Assembly: GCA_005884925.1 (NCBI GenBank)
Contig: VAYU01000031.1
Location: forward strand, 1-64,000
Direction of reading: 5' to 3'
Source of the DNA: Actinomycetota bacterium
GTDB taxonomy: Bacteria; Actinomycetota; UBA4738; HRBIN12
Length of the DNA: 64,000 nucleotides
Shown here piece after piece: positions 42,518 through 51,266 of the stretch. The position numbers were made by a program, and so were the translations under genes. Within the stretch, counting starts at the first letter, position 1, and every line of letters starts with the position of its first letter. The notes under the pieces were generated by a model. It saw only the letters and a program-made list of their open reading frames with translations, was not told the origin of the DNA and did no database searches.

Positions 42518-43498
42518 TTACGCGGACCGATCCTCGATAGGAGGGTCATCGCCGCTCTCGGGCGGATGACCGCCTGCGGCGGCGATCGGCGCCTCCGTGA
42601 GCTGGTCGCCGGCCTCGGCGTCCCTCCCCCCTCCTGTGCGTCGCCGAGCGGCGCCCGCCGCGCTCGCGCAGAGCGGATGGCAGTACTTGGACGTGCTGTG
42701 CGTGGGACTCGTTGCGCCCGATCCGTACCGCCACAGGAAGAGATGCGGGCGGGCGGGAGGCCCCGGGCAGCCCTCGAAGGAACACACCTTCAGCGAGCGC
42801 CGCTCATTCAACACGTTCGCGAACTGCATCCACAACGTGGAGAGCAGATCGGAAGGGGGCCGGTACGCGATGCGGAACGCCCCGCCTTCCGAGACGAGGT
42901 ACGGGTGCAGTGGAGGGAGCCAGTCGTTCACGAGACCCGCGAGCGTGTCGGCGATCCCGTCGGGCGTGAGTCGAACGTGCAACATCGCGGTGAAGCCGAT
43001 CTGGCCGTCCGGCTTCGCCAGATCGCGGCTGACGAGCGTCATGGAGTTGCTGTCCCGCTCGAACTCACAGGACATGTTCATACGTGCCGCTCCTCCGAGG
43101 ATCCCACGCACCCACCGCTCGTCGCGATGGTCGGCGCGGATCTGCTCGGGGTCGCGCGGACGACCCGCCGGGGAGCGGAGGACGTCGACGAGCTCGCCGA
43201 TCGCCGCGTGGTCCTGGAGGAGGCCCAACAGTCCCACCGCGTAGTCCATGAGGCCACTCAGCCGGATCCAATCCGCGAAGAGCTCCGAGTACATCGCCCC
43301 GGGTCGGACCGGGTGGTCGACGAGCAGTTCGGTCCACCCCTGCTTGCCCCGAGCGTCGGAACGTGCGGCCGCCCGGTCGATCCCCAAGCAGCCCCACTCC
43401 TCGACGAGCGCGGGAACATCCTCGCGTCTCCACAGCCCGCGGAAGCGCAGGAACTCTTGCCCATCCAAGCGGAGACGCCGACCCTCCCACGCTTCCAA
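42518..43498 (-). CDS. Unknown protein with C-terminal Cys4 zinc-finger-like motif
   Basis: 326 aa from a TTG start. The middle is helical (AMYSELFADWIRLSGLMDYA, HAAIGELVDVLRSPAGRP), and a beta region follows (IGFTAMLHVRLTPDGIADTL). Near the end four cysteines occur as VCSFEGCPGP ... KYCHPLCAS, the C-x4-C...C-x3-C spacing of a zinc ribbon. The end is a low-complexity tail (EAGDQLTEAPIAAAGGHPPE). The frame stays open upstream of TTG 43498 until a TAG but has no ATG or GTG, so the real start is uncertain. It lies convergent to the DinB-like gene. I do not recognise the family. Confidence 0.6.
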   Translation of the reverse strand: MEAWEGRRLRLDGQEFLRFRGLWRREDVPALVEEWGCLGIDRAAARSDARGKQGWTELLVDHPVRPGAMYSELFADWIRLSGLMDYAVGLLGLLQDHAAIGELVDVLRSPAGRPRDPEQIRADHRDERWVRGILGGAARMNMSCEFERDSNSMTLVSRDLAKPDGQIGFTAMLHVRLTPDGIADTLAGLVNDWLPPLHPYLVSEGGAFRIAYRPPSDLLSTLWMQFANVLNERRSLKVCSFEGCPGPPARPHLFLWRYGSGATSPTHSTSKYCHPLCASAAGAARRRTGGGRDAEAGDQLTEAPIAAAGGHPPESGDDPPIEDRSA

Positions 43499-43753
43499 CG
43501 GACGCGGTCGCGCGCGGTTGCCTTTGACCTCAGCTTCGACGAGATGCTTCTCCTGAGGAACGGGAAGGTAGGGATGAACGGGGGTGGCCCTTCGATGTCT
43601 GATGACGTGAGTGATGGCAGAAGGCTACGGAGGTCTTAGGGCCGTCGGTGTCGGGCGGCCGGGTGAACTTGCCATCCCCGAGCCGACCGAGGAGCGACAC
43701 GTTCGGGCCGGTTCGGGGTCTCGTGGTCGGGGCGAACAGCTGCGGGGAGGGAA

Positions 43754-43778
43754 GAGCCCCCGCCGAAGGCGGGGGCTC
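43754..43778 (-). terminator. Hairpin terminator of the TIGR03118 gene
   Basis: An 11-bp perfect stem GAGCCCCCGCC / GGCGGGGGCTC. On the minus strand the loop closes as C-UUCG-G, a very stable tetraloop, and CTCTTCCCTCCCC follows. It lies 24 nt beyond the stop of the leftward TIGR03118 gene, so it should end that transcript. The rest of 43499-43753 contains no gene I can support. Confidence 0.85.
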
Positions 43779-43801
43779 ATCCCCGGGCGACGCGGCCGCG
43801 T

Positions 43802-44881
43802 TCACGCGGCCGCGTCGATCACCCCGAACAAGCCGTGGCTCTCGTCGTCCGGACCCGCCGTGAAGAACAGCGAGTTGGTGGGTCCGGAAACGCCGCCGGT
43901 TCCGAACTCGAGGGCCCAGAGCCCGTCGATCGTGATCGGGACGCCGCCAGCACCGCGCAGCACGCCGGCACGTTCGAAGCCGCCGTTCGCGTCCGGCGCG
44001 TACGCGTTGATCCTGCCGTCGCCGAAGTTGCCGACGAGCAGATCGCCGCTGAAGCGCCCGAAGTCGGCCGGCGCCCATGCGAGCCCCCACGGTGCGTTCA
44101 ACGCGTGCCGGCTGGCGACACGACCGAGGAACCGCCCCTCGGGGTCGAACATGTCCACGAATCCCAGCCCCGGCCCGGCTACCTCATCGGTCGACGTGGG
44201 ATCCTGCTTCGCGTACGTGACGAAGATGTCCCCGTTGATCGCCTGGATGCCGAACGGCCCGTATCCGGATGGCAGGTTCGGATCGACGAAGTCCTTCTTG
44301 TGGACCCGGTTGAAGGCGGAGTCGAAGACGTCGACGCGGCCGTTGACGAAGTCCGTCGCGTACAGCAGGTCGCCTTGGGTGCCCGTCGCGATCGCGAGAC
44401 CCTTGTAGACGGCTCCCGCGCCGTGACGGTTGACCACGTTGAACGACATCGTCGAGGGCGCCGGCGGCGGCACGCCGGGGTTCCAGCCGCGGATCGTGCC
44501 GAACTCCGTCGCGAACAGGAACCGCGAGGGGCCCGACGCGCCCTCGTGGCTCACGACGAACCCGAGGCCGCCGTTGAACACCGCGCCGGTCGGGGCGCCC
44601 GGGACCTTCACGACCAGCGGGATCGCTGCCCCGGTGCCGTCGTACAAGGTGGAGCGATCGGTCCCGTTGTCCGAGACCCACCACGGCGTGGTCGGACCGG
44701 CGGTCAGACCCCACGCGTTGACGAGGTTCGGATCCAGGTTCGCGGCCGCGCCCGGAACATCGGAGACGAGGTTCGTTACCTGATACCTGTTGGCACCGAG
44801 CGTGTCTGCATGACCCGCAGACGCGGTCGTCACCAACAAGCCCACCACCATCGCGCAGAACAGCGAGACGACGCGCTTCAT
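43802..44881 (-). CDS. Secreted TIGR03118-family beta-propeller protein
   Basis: 359 aa. A signal peptide (RVVSLFCAMVVGLLVTTASA) is followed by a propeller-like domain matching TIGR03118: NLVSDVPGAAANLDPNLVNA, NAWGLTAGPTTPWWVSDNGT, RHGAGAVYKGLAIATG and FGIQAINGDIFVTYAKQD. Repeats such as GDLLVGNFGDGRINAY near the end follow the same blade pattern. It is exported by Sec and probably acts outside the cell; catalytic role unknown. ATG 44881 has GGGAGGG about 6 nt upstream. A strong UUCG hairpin follows the stop. The upstream gene is a membrane protein transcribed the same way with about 70 nt between. Confidence 0.88.
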   Translation of the reverse strand: MKRVVSLFCAMVVGLLVTTASAGHADTLGANRYQVTNLVSDVPGAAANLDPNLVNAWGLTAGPTTPWWVSDNGTDRSTLYDGTGAAIPLVVKVPGAPTGAVFNGGLGFVVSHEGASGPSRFLFATEFGTIRGWNPGVPPPAPSTMSFNVVNRHGAGAVYKGLAIATGTQGDLLYATDFVNGRVDVFDSAFNRVHKKDFVDPNLPSGYGPFGIQAINGDIFVTYAKQDPTSTDEVAGPGLGFVDMFDPEGRFLGRVASRHALNAPWGLAWAPADFGRFSGDLLVGNFGDGRINAYAPDANGGFERAGVLRGAGGVPITIDGLWALEFGTGGVSGPTNSLFFTAGPDDESHGLFGVIDAAA

Positions 44882-44951
44882 CGCGATCCCTCCCCTGGCC
44901 GGCGCCTGGAGCCGGCGTCGTTCGGTACTACGGACCGCGGCCCGGGGCGGT

Positions 44952-45824
44952 TCAGGCGACCGACTTCGGATCGGAACGGGCAGCATCGCCGTCCTCGATC
45001 CGGCGAAACATGGACACCCGCAGCGTCGCGATCGCCGCAAGCGTCGCGACCAACCCCAGGAAGTAGACATACGTGAGGACGTTCGCGTGGTGGAAGTCGT
45101 GCCAGGAGCGCGCGACGGCGACCAGGAGGAGCACGAGACCGATCGCGACCGTATCGAGGACCGCCGTGGCCGCGGACGCACGCCCGTCGGCGGCGATCGC
45201 GAGCCAGGCCACGGCCGGGAGCGCGACGAACGCCGCGATCGCCCTCGCCGTCAGCGTGGTGAGTCCCCACGGCCACACGGCGACCGTGCCCTCGGGGTCG
45301 AGGTACATCCACACCGCGATCGCACCGAGGACGGCTCCGGTGGCGACCATCGCCCGTCGGATCATCGGCGCGAACATCGCGTCTCGAACCTCCAACGATC
45401 CCGGATCGTGGCTCCGGTTCATGAGCCACACGAAGGGTACGACCACGGGCGTGGCGAGGTAGACCCAGAGCCAGAGGTCGAAGGGGAAGGAGCCGTGGCG
45501 GAACCGGTTCCAGTGGAGGAACGTCGTTCCGAGCATCATCCACGTGAACACCGTGATCGGCAGGAACCCGAGGCCCACCCGATGCCATCGGCGCTCCGTG
45601 AGGACGCGAACGAAGAAGTACAACGCCGAGCCGTACCCGGCGCCCATGAGCATGGCCGTCATCGACGGGTGGATCGTCCATGCGAACCGCCGATCGGTCT
45701 GCCCGGGGAGCACGAACAGGACGATGAACGCGAAGACCAAGACCACGATCACGGCGGCCGCGACGACGCGCGTGAAGGGAAGGATCCGGTCGTCCCGCAC
45801 CTCGGTCGAGCTCACGGGCGTCAC
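44952..45824 (-). CDS. Multi-pass membrane protein, unknown
   Basis: 290 aa with about eight membrane helices: AAAVIVVLVFAFIVLFVL, HPSMTAMLMGAGYGSALYFF, VGLGFLPITVFTWMMLGTTF and more. A conserved-looking loop FLHWNRFRHGSFPFDLWLW carries two His residues that might bind a metal or haem. I do not recognise the family; it resembles actinobacterial proteins annotated only as membrane proteins. GTG 45824 is divergent from the FAD oxidoreductase start with 23 nt between, so regulatory elements must lie inside the genes. A link to the TIGR03118 gene downstream is only positional. Confidence 0.72.
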   Translation of the reverse strand: MTPVSSTEVRDDRILPFTRVVAAAVIVVLVFAFIVLFVLPGQTDRRFAWTIHPSMTAMLMGAGYGSALYFFVRVLTERRWHRVGLGFLPITVFTWMMLGTTFLHWNRFRHGSFPFDLWLWVYLATPVVVPFVWLMNRSHDPGSLEVRDAMFAPMIRRAMVATGAVLGAIAVWMYLDPEGTVAVWPWGLTTLTARAIAAFVALPAVAWLAIAADGRASAATAVLDTVAIGLVLLLVAVARSWHDFHHANVLTYVYFLGLVATLAAIATLRVSMFRRIEDGDAARSDPKSVA

Positions 45825-45847
45825 CGTAGCGCGCTTATCCTGGGTCC

Positions 45848-46984
45848 GTGACCACCTCCGTGCTCGTCCTCGGTGCCGGCTTCGGTGGGCTGGAACTCTC
45901 CACCCGACTATCCGAGGAGCTCGGTGCCGACGTCGACGTCACGTTGATCGATCAGGCGGACGCGTTCGTGTTCGGCTTCTCGAAGCTGGACGTGATGTTC
46001 GGCAAGCGCGAGCCGGACGCCGTGCGCCTCCGCTATGAGGACATCACGACACCGCACGTGCGGTTCCGGCAGGAGTCGATCACGTCGATCGACCCCGAGG
46101 CCCGACGCGTCGCGACGGATCTCGAGACCTACGAGGCCGACGTCCTGGTCGTGGCGCTAGGCGCTGACTACGACCTCGCCGCGACGCCCGGGCTCGCCGA
46201 GGCCGGGAACGAGTTCTACACCGTCGCGGGCGCCGAGGTCCTCCGGGACAGGATCCCCTCGTTCCAGATCGGAACGGCGATCGTGGGAGTGTGCGGGGCA
46301 CCGTTCAAATGCCCGCCGGCCCCAAGCGAGGCCGCGCTGCTGCTGGACGAACACCTCCGCGGCCGCGGCGTCCGCGACGACGTCCGGATCCAGGTCGTGA
46401 TCCCGTTCGGGACCCCGATCCCGCCGTCGCCCGACACGTCGGCCGCGATCCTCGAGACGTTCGCTGAGCGCGGCATCGAGTTCGTGCCCGATCACCTGGT
46501 CGCGTCGCTCGACGCAGCGACGAACGAAGCCGTGCTCGACGACGGCACCCGCCTCCCGTACGACCTGTTCCTCGGTATCCCCGTACACCGGGCACCGGCG
46601 GTAGTCGAGGCGTCCGGCATGACGGACGGCGGCTGGATCCCCGTCGATCCGGGAACGCTCGCCACCCGATCCCCCGGCGTCTACGCGGTGGGCGACGTCA
46701 CGAGCGTGGGAACGCCCAAGGCGGGGATGTTCGCCGAGGGCGCGGCCCGCGTGGTCGCGGATCGGCTGATCGCGCGGATCCACGGAGCGAGCGAACCGCC
46801 CGGGTACGACGGCAAGGGAGCGTGCTACATCGAGTTCGGCGGCGACGAGGTCGCGCGTGTCGACGTGGACTTCTTCTCGACTCCCGGACGCCCCACCGGC
46901 ACGTTCGTCGCGCCGTCGATGGCCACGGCAGCGGAGAAGGCGGCGTTCGCGTCCACCCGACGCGCCCGCTGGTTCGGTGGCTGA
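45848..46984 (+). CDS. FAD-dependent oxidoreductase, sulfide:quinone reductase-like
   Basis: 378 aa. FAD-binding motif VLVLGAGFGGLELSTRLSEE at the N-terminus, a second nucleotide loop IVGVCGAPFKCPPAPSEAAL with two Cys, and GVYAVGDVTSVGTPKAGMFA near the C-terminus. This order and the Cys placement match sulfide:quinone oxidoreductases and flavocytochrome c sulfide dehydrogenase-type proteins, which oxidise sulfide at the membrane. Other members of the family lack that activity. GTG 45848 is divergent from the membrane gene. A small two-helix membrane protein follows by 2 nt, perhaps to anchor it. Function as SQR is likely but not proven. Confidence 0.85.
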   Translation: MTTSVLVLGAGFGGLELSTRLSEELGADVDVTLIDQADAFVFGFSKLDVMFGKREPDAVRLRYEDITTPHVRFRQESITSIDPEARRVATDLETYEADVLVVALGADYDLAATPGLAEAGNEFYTVAGAEVLRDRIPSFQIGTAIVGVCGAPFKCPPAPSEAALLLDEHLRGRGVRDDVRIQVVIPFGTPIPPSPDTSAAILETFAERGIEFVPDHLVASLDAATNEAVLDDGTRLPYDLFLGIPVHRAPAVVEASGMTDGGWIPVDPGTLATRSPGVYAVGDVTSVGTPKAGMFAEGAARVVADRLIARIHGASEPPGYDGKGACYIEFGGDEVARVDVDFFSTPGRPTGTFVAPSMATAAEKAAFASTRRARWFGG

Positions 46985-46986
46985 GC

Positions 46987-47175
46987 GTGCGAAGGATCGC
47001 GGTCGTCCTCGGCATCGGGTTGATCGCGGCCGGAGCCGTTTGGACCTTCCAAGGGTACGGAACGCTGAAGGGAAGCTTCATGACCGGCTCGCGCATGTGG
47101 CTGTGGATCGGGATCGCGTGCATCGTGGCCGGCCTGGTGGTGCTCGTCAGCACGTTCGTCGCTAACCGTCCGTGA
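46987..47175 (+). CDS. Small two-helix membrane protein
   Basis: 62 aa. Two membrane helices (IAVVLGIGLIAAGAVWTFQG and WLWIGIACIVAGLVVLVSTF) flank a short loop YGTLKGSFMTGSRM. The loop matches a widespread actinobacterial family (Q.GYGxLKGSFMTGxxxW). GTG 46987 is 2 nt beyond the oxidoreductase stop, so both are co-translated. It could anchor the SQR-like enzyme to the membrane. Biochemical role unknown. Confidence 0.75.
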   Translation: MRRIAVVLGIGLIAAGAVWTFQGYGTLKGSFMTGSRMWLWIGIACIVAGLVVLVSTFVANRP

Positions 47176-47243
47176 GCTCCGCGTAGGCGCGGCCGTCACG
47201 GGGAAGGAACCTTCGAAGCATCCGAGCACGGAGGGAGGACGTC

Positions 47244-47669
47244 ATGATCGATCTGGGAACGACGGCCTCGGTCACGATCCGCGCCCCGATCGAGGAGGTG
47301 TGGAAGGCGCTGACGACGCCGGAGCTGATCGAGCGGTGGTTCTTCGGCGTCGACACGGAGACGGACTGGCAGGTCGGGAGCCCGCTCGTGCACCGAGGCG
47401 AATGGCAGGGCAAGCCCTACGAGGACACGGGGACGATCCTGCGGTTCGAGCCGCCCTCGCTCCTCGTGCACAGCCATCGGAGCCCCGCTTCGGGCGTGCC
47501 GGATCGTCCCGAGCACTACCAGGAGGTCACCTGGTCGCTCTCGGAGCGTGACGGTGAGACCACCCTCACGGTTGCCGAGACCAACCTCCCATCGCAGGAA
47601 GCGAAGGCGATCTCCGAGCAGGCTTGGAAGGCGGCGCTCAGCAACCTCAAGGGACTGCTCGAGACGTAG
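47244..47669 (+). CDS. SRPBCC/AHSA1-like domain protein
   Basis: 141 aa. The AHSA1-like pattern is SVTIRAPIEEVWKALTTPEL then IERWFFGVDTETDWQVGSPL, LRFEPPSLLVHSHRSPASG and a C-terminal helix (AWKAALSNLKGLLET). In eukaryotes this fold activates Hsp90; bacterial members bind small hydrophobic ligands. ATG 47244 has GGAGGGAGG 5-6 nt upstream. Stop lies 17 nt from the convergent cNMP gene stop. The ligand is unknown. Confidence 0.85.
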   Translation: MIDLGTTASVTIRAPIEEVWKALTTPELIERWFFGVDTETDWQVGSPLVHRGEWQGKPYEDTGTILRFEPPSLLVHSHRSPASGVPDRPEHYQEVTWSLSERDGETTLTVAETNLPSQEAKAISEQAWKAALSNLKGLLET

Positions 47670-47686
47670 ACCGCCTCAAGCCCGCA

Positions 47687-48340
47687 TCAGGTTCCGCGAG
47701 CGAAGAGCTTGCTCAGACCGAGCCAGCGGCCCTTCGCGTCCGGCGCCGGCGCCCAGTCCGGGTTCCTGGCCTTCCGCAGCCGCTCGGAAAGATCCGCCAG
47801 GCGAGCGCGGTCGACGCGGTCCGCCGGGGCCACCTGCTCGCCGGCCGACGCCAGCCGCCTCGTGAGCTCGTCGTCGATCTGGCGGGCGATCGTCGGGTAC
47901 GTGTCGAGGATGCGGGACAGCGTCGCGGGAGCAAGGTGCAGGACGAAGACCTGACCGGTCGCCGTGATCGTGGCCGTCCTGGGGCCGCCATCGAGCACGG
48001 CCATCTCGCCGAAGTACGAGCCCGGCCCGATCGTGTCGACCTGGGTTCCCCCGACGGATACCGCCGCCGTCCCTTTCGTCAGGACGAAGAAGCCCTTCCC
48101 GGTCTCGCCTTCCTTCACCAACTCGCCGCCACGTTCGTACCCGACGCCGGAGGTGGAACGGAGCACGCTCATCAGCTCACGCCGGGACAGACCCGAGAAC
48201 AGCGGGACCGCGTGCAGGGTCTCGAGATGCTCCGACCGGATCCACAGGAGCCCGAGCGCGCACGCGACGATGACCACCAAGAAGATGACGCCCGGTACGA
48301 CCCAGGCGCTCACGGAACCAGCGCCGATCCACGGATCCAT
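47687..48340 (-). CDS. Membrane-anchored cyclic nucleotide-binding domain protein
   Basis: 217 aa. One N-terminal membrane helix (WVVPGVIFLVVIVACALGLL) is followed by a cNMP-binding beta-barrel (about 50-165): VPLFSGLSRRELMSVLRST, RGGELVKEGETGKGFFVLTK and the phosphate-binding cassette YFGEMAVLDGGPRTATIT. The conserved Gly-Glu and Arg positions in that cassette are present, so cAMP or cGMP binding is plausible. A charged helix follows (RLADLSERLRKARNPDW). There is no helix-turn-helix, so it is not a CRP-type regulator. A class III cyclase is encoded at 55.8 kb. ATG 48340 is used; the frame is open to 48355. Confidence 0.85.
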   Translation of the reverse strand: MDPWIGAGSVSAWVVPGVIFLVVIVACALGLLWIRSEHLETLHAVPLFSGLSRRELMSVLRSTSGVGYERGGELVKEGETGKGFFVLTKGTAAVSVGGTQVDTIGPGSYFGEMAVLDGGPRTATITATGQVFVLHLAPATLSRILDTYPTIARQIDDELTRRLASAGEQVAPADRVDRARLADLSERLRKARNPDWAPAPDAKGRWLGLSKLFARGT

Positions 48341-48446
48341 CGCGGTGCCCCCCAACCACGAAGGACGCTAGCTCCGTGCGCACCGACGTGTAAATGCCGC
48401 GAGCTTCGGATGACAGAACTGTCACCATGTTCGTGAGGAGACCGTC

Positions 48447-49109
48447 ATGCTCGACGAGAGGGAGCTCGCGATGCTCGTGTCGCGGTGCCGCTCCGTGCCG
48501 CTCACCCAGAACGAGTACGTCGCGACGGACTTCGTCGTCGCGTTGCTGGAGACCGTCATGGACTACCAGAACGCGACGACGACGGTCCGGCGAGCGAGCA
48601 CCCACTTCGAGGACAACCGGTGGGACGAGATCCGGACGCTCGACGATCTGGAAGGCGTGCTCGCGCGGTTCCCCGCCGACCGGGACGGGAACGACGCCCT
48701 GGCGCAGTACCTGTGGGGGTACCACCACTGGCGACGCGCGCAGGAGCTCCGCGGTCTGGTCGCCTACTTCCGCGAACGGAACGTCACCGATCTGGGCGCA
48801 CTCCGAGCCTGGGCGATCGCCTCAACCACCGACGATTTCGTGGGTCACATCAAGGGCCTCGGGACCGCCGTGTACCACGGGCTCGTCATGCGCCTTGGTG
48901 TGGAGACCGTCAAGCCGGACGTCCACATCCTGCGGTTCGTCGCGGATGCGATCGGCCGACCGGTGAACGAGCTCGAAACCGTCGAGGCGCTCGAGGAGGT
49001 CGCCGAGCGGCTCGATCTCAGCCCGCGCACGTTGGACTGGTCGCTCTGGGAATACCAACGAGCGCTGCCTGCGGCCCCGGGTTCGTGGACGGCCGGAACG
49101 TCCTTGTGA
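48447..49109 (+). CDS. HhH-GPD superfamily-like protein
   Basis: 220 aa. Residues 95-190 look like a helix-hairpin-helix DNA glycosylase core: HIKGLGTAVYHGLVMRLGVE resembles the hairpin, and TVKPDVHILRFVADAIGRP has the Asp position of the GPD loop. No Fe-S cluster cysteines follow. The N-terminal region is helical (LLETVMDYQNATTTVRRAST). It may act in base excision repair or be a divergent DNA-binding protein. ATG 48447 has GGAG about 7 nt upstream. The M20 gene follows on the same strand, so the two may be co-transcribed. Catalysis is not proven. Confidence 0.7.
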   Translation: MLDERELAMLVSRCRSVPLTQNEYVATDFVVALLETVMDYQNATTTVRRASTHFEDNRWDEIRTLDDLEGVLARFPADRDGNDALAQYLWGYHHWRRAQELRGLVAYFRERNVTDLGALRAWAIASTTDDFVGHIKGLGTAVYHGLVMRLGVETVKPDVHILRFVADAIGRPVNELETVEALEEVAERLDLSPRTLDWSLWEYQRALPAAPGSWTAGTSL

Positions 49110-49209
49110 TGGGCTGGAGGGACATGAATATGGCGGGGCCATCCTGCAAGACCGCGTAGCTCGGCTCGCGGCCCACCTCGAGGGGCTCGAAGAGGCGTTC
49201 GTCGAACGC

Positions 49210-50319
49210 TTGGGCGAGCTCGTCGCGGTGGACAGCGGGACGGGTTCGGTCGAGGGCGTGAACGCCGTCGTCGAACGCTGCGCCGGGTGGCTGGGCACCG
49301 ACGGCTGGACCGTCGATCGGCACGCGGTCGAGGGGCCGAGCGGGCCGTTCGGCGACCTCGTCGTCGCGGAGTTGGACGGCGGAGCGCCGGGGACGGCGTT
49401 GCTGATCGGCCACACCGACACCGTCTTCCCCGACGGGACGGCTGCCGCCCGGCCCATGAGGCTCGACGGGGACCGCATCCTCGGCCCGGGGGTCTGCGAC
49501 ATGAAGGGGGGCTTGGTGACCGGGATCCTCGCCGCCGAGGCCCTCCGGTCGACGGGGACCGCCTTCGGCCGGGTCATCTTCGTGCTCAACCCGGATGAGG
49601 AGGTCGGCTCGCCCGCGTCGCGGCCGTTCATCGTGGAGCGAGCGCCGCAGGCGGACGCGGTGTTCGTCCTCGAGGCCGCGCGAGAGAACGGCGCGGTTGT
49701 CACGGCCCGCAAGGGCATCACGAACGCGCGCATGGAGTTCATCGGGCGCGCGGCTCACTCGGGCGTCGAGCCGCAGAAGGGCAGGAGCGCGGTGCTCGAA
49801 GCGGCGCACGCGACGATCGCCGTCCACGCGCTCAACGGGAGGTGGGACGGCACCACCTTCAACGTCGGCGTGAGCCACGGCGGCACGCGGGTGAACGTCG
49901 TACCCGAGCACGCCACCTTGACGATCGAGATCCGTTCGACGAACGAGGCATCGCTGAAGGCCGGCGAGGAGGAGCTCGTCCGGCTCGCGGAACGGAACGT
50001 GGTGCCCGACGTGACGACGACGCTCGAGATGAGCCGCGAGCACGGTCCGATGGAGCGCAGCGACGGGACCGCAGAGCTGTTCGAGCGTGCGCGTTCGATC
50101 GCCGCCCACCTGGGTCTGACGCTGGAGGAGGCCGCGACCGGCGGCGCGTCCGACGCGAACACCACGGCCGCGATGGGGGTGCCCACGCTCGACGGGCTGG
50201 GACCCGTCGGCGGCGACGACCACTCCCCCGCCGAGTGGATCCAACGCTCGAGCGTGGTGCCCCGGACCGCGCTCCTGGCCGCGCTGATCGCCTCCGTGGG
50301 GGCGACTCAGCCGGAGTAG
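49210..50319 (+). CDS. M20-family glutamate carboxypeptidase-like peptidase (5' end damaged)
   Basis: At least 369 aa. M20 motifs are clear: LIGHTDTVFPDG, GPGVCDMKGG, NPDEEVGSPASRPF, AHSGVEPQKG and the last His in GDDHSPAEWIQ. They match carboxypeptidase G2 and glutamate carboxypeptidases, which cut a C-terminal glutamate using two zinc ions. The only standard start in this frame is TTG 49210. Coding-like sequence extends about 25 codons further (ILQDRVARLAAHLEGLEE). An ATG at 49130 would fit if one G were missing from a GGGG run at 49135-49138. A ribosome site (TGGAGGG) precedes that ATG, so a sequencing or true frameshift is likely. The 3' end overlaps the VOC gene. Confidence 0.85.
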   Translation: MGELVAVDSGTGSVEGVNAVVERCAGWLGTDGWTVDRHAVEGPSGPFGDLVVAELDGGAPGTALLIGHTDTVFPDGTAAARPMRLDGDRILGPGVCDMKGGLVTGILAAEALRSTGTAFGRVIFVLNPDEEVGSPASRPFIVERAPQADAVFVLEAARENGAVVTARKGITNARMEFIGRAAHSGVEPQKGRSAVLEAAHATIAVHALNGRWDGTTFNVGVSHGGTRVNVVPEHATLTIEIRSTNEASLKAGEEELVRLAERNVVPDVTTTLEMSREHGPMERSDGTAELFERARSIAAHLGLTLEEAATGGASDANTTAAMGVPTLDGLGPVGGDDHSPAEWIQRSSVVPRTALLAALIASVGATQPE

Positions 50320-51050
50320 AGGCCGAACGTCCCTCCTTGCGGGTCGGTGAACATCGCGATCTGGGTCTCCTCGTCCACCTTCATCGCCGGCATCACGACC
50401 GTGCCGCCGAGGCCGGCCGCACGCTCCAGGTACTTCGCCAGATCGTCGACCGCCACGTAGATGTCGATGCGCGGCTGACCGTCGGGCGAGCTGCCGATGC
50501 CGCCGCGCGCCCCGACGGATGTCCCAGTGTCGAACGAGCCGTGGACGGGGGCTCCGTCCCCACCCGACATGTCCCCTTCGATCGTCCATCCGAACAGCTC
50601 CCGGTAGAAGTCCCAGGCCTTCTCCGGCTCGGCGCAGCCGATCTCGACCCAATCGATGGGCGGGTTGTCGCCCGCGGAGACCGGTGACCCGCTTCCGTCC
50701 CCCTGGATCAGGCCGATGTGGTTGCCCCACGGGTCGGCGAAGAGTGCGAACGTGACGATGTCAGTCATCTCGGTGACCGGCATCAGGGTTCGCGCGCCCA
50801 GGGATCCTGCCTTGTCCAGCAGCGCCTGGATGTCCGGCGCCTCCGCGTAGAAGATGGAGCGCACGGTCCCTTGTGCCTGAGGCTGCGGCTCGGTGATGCC
50901 TCCGTTCATGCCGCGTCCGGCATGCGCATCGATCGTGATGTACCCGCCCTCCATCGATTCGGTGTGCCAGCCGAACAGCTCCGAGTAGAACGCCGCCTTC
51001 TTCTCCGGGTCCGGACCGATCATCTCGAACCACGTGATCGGGTTGCCCAT
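50307..51050 (-). CDS. Two-domain VOC (glyoxalase-like) protein
   Basis: 247 aa with two tandem VOC domains: PITWFEMIGPDPEKKAAFYS and PIDWVEIGCAEPEKAWDFYR start the two halves. Each has a closing pattern such as FADPWGNHIGLIQG and TDPQGGTFGLYSG. The family uses a metal for isomerase, dioxygenase or resistance reactions; some bind bleomycin or fosfomycin. Sequence does not give the substrate. ATG 51050 is preceded by GGAGGACC. The stop overlaps the convergent M20 stop by 13 nt. Confidence 0.88.
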   Translation of the reverse strand: MGNPITWFEMIGPDPEKKAAFYSELFGWHTESMEGGYITIDAHAGRGMNGGITEPQPQAQGTVRSIFYAEAPDIQALLDKAGSLGARTLMPVTEMTDIVTFALFADPWGNHIGLIQGDGSGSPVSAGDNPPIDWVEIGCAEPEKAWDFYRELFGWTIEGDMSGGDGAPVHGSFDTGTSVGARGGIGSSPDGQPRIDIYVAVDDLAKYLERAAGLGGTVVMPAMKVDEETQIAMFTDPQGGTFGLYSG

Positions 51051-51266
51051 CGGGTCCTCCTCCAGATCGGGCCGGCCATCGGAGCGACCGAGCGCTGGAT
51101 CTCAGAGTACGCCAGCCCTCCGACACGCGAGACGCGGTCGTCGCCCGCGTCACGATCCCTGCGTGCGGAGGATCATCGTCGATCGGTGACGCACGGCACG
51201 GACACGCTCGAACCCCCGGCATACCGTTCTCCTATCGAACGACGAACGATCGGAAGGAGGATCGAG

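Noticed and set aside
43611-43800. Rightward frame before the TIGR03118 gene
   Set aside because: No ribosome site; it runs into the antisense of the beta-propeller gene and across its terminator.
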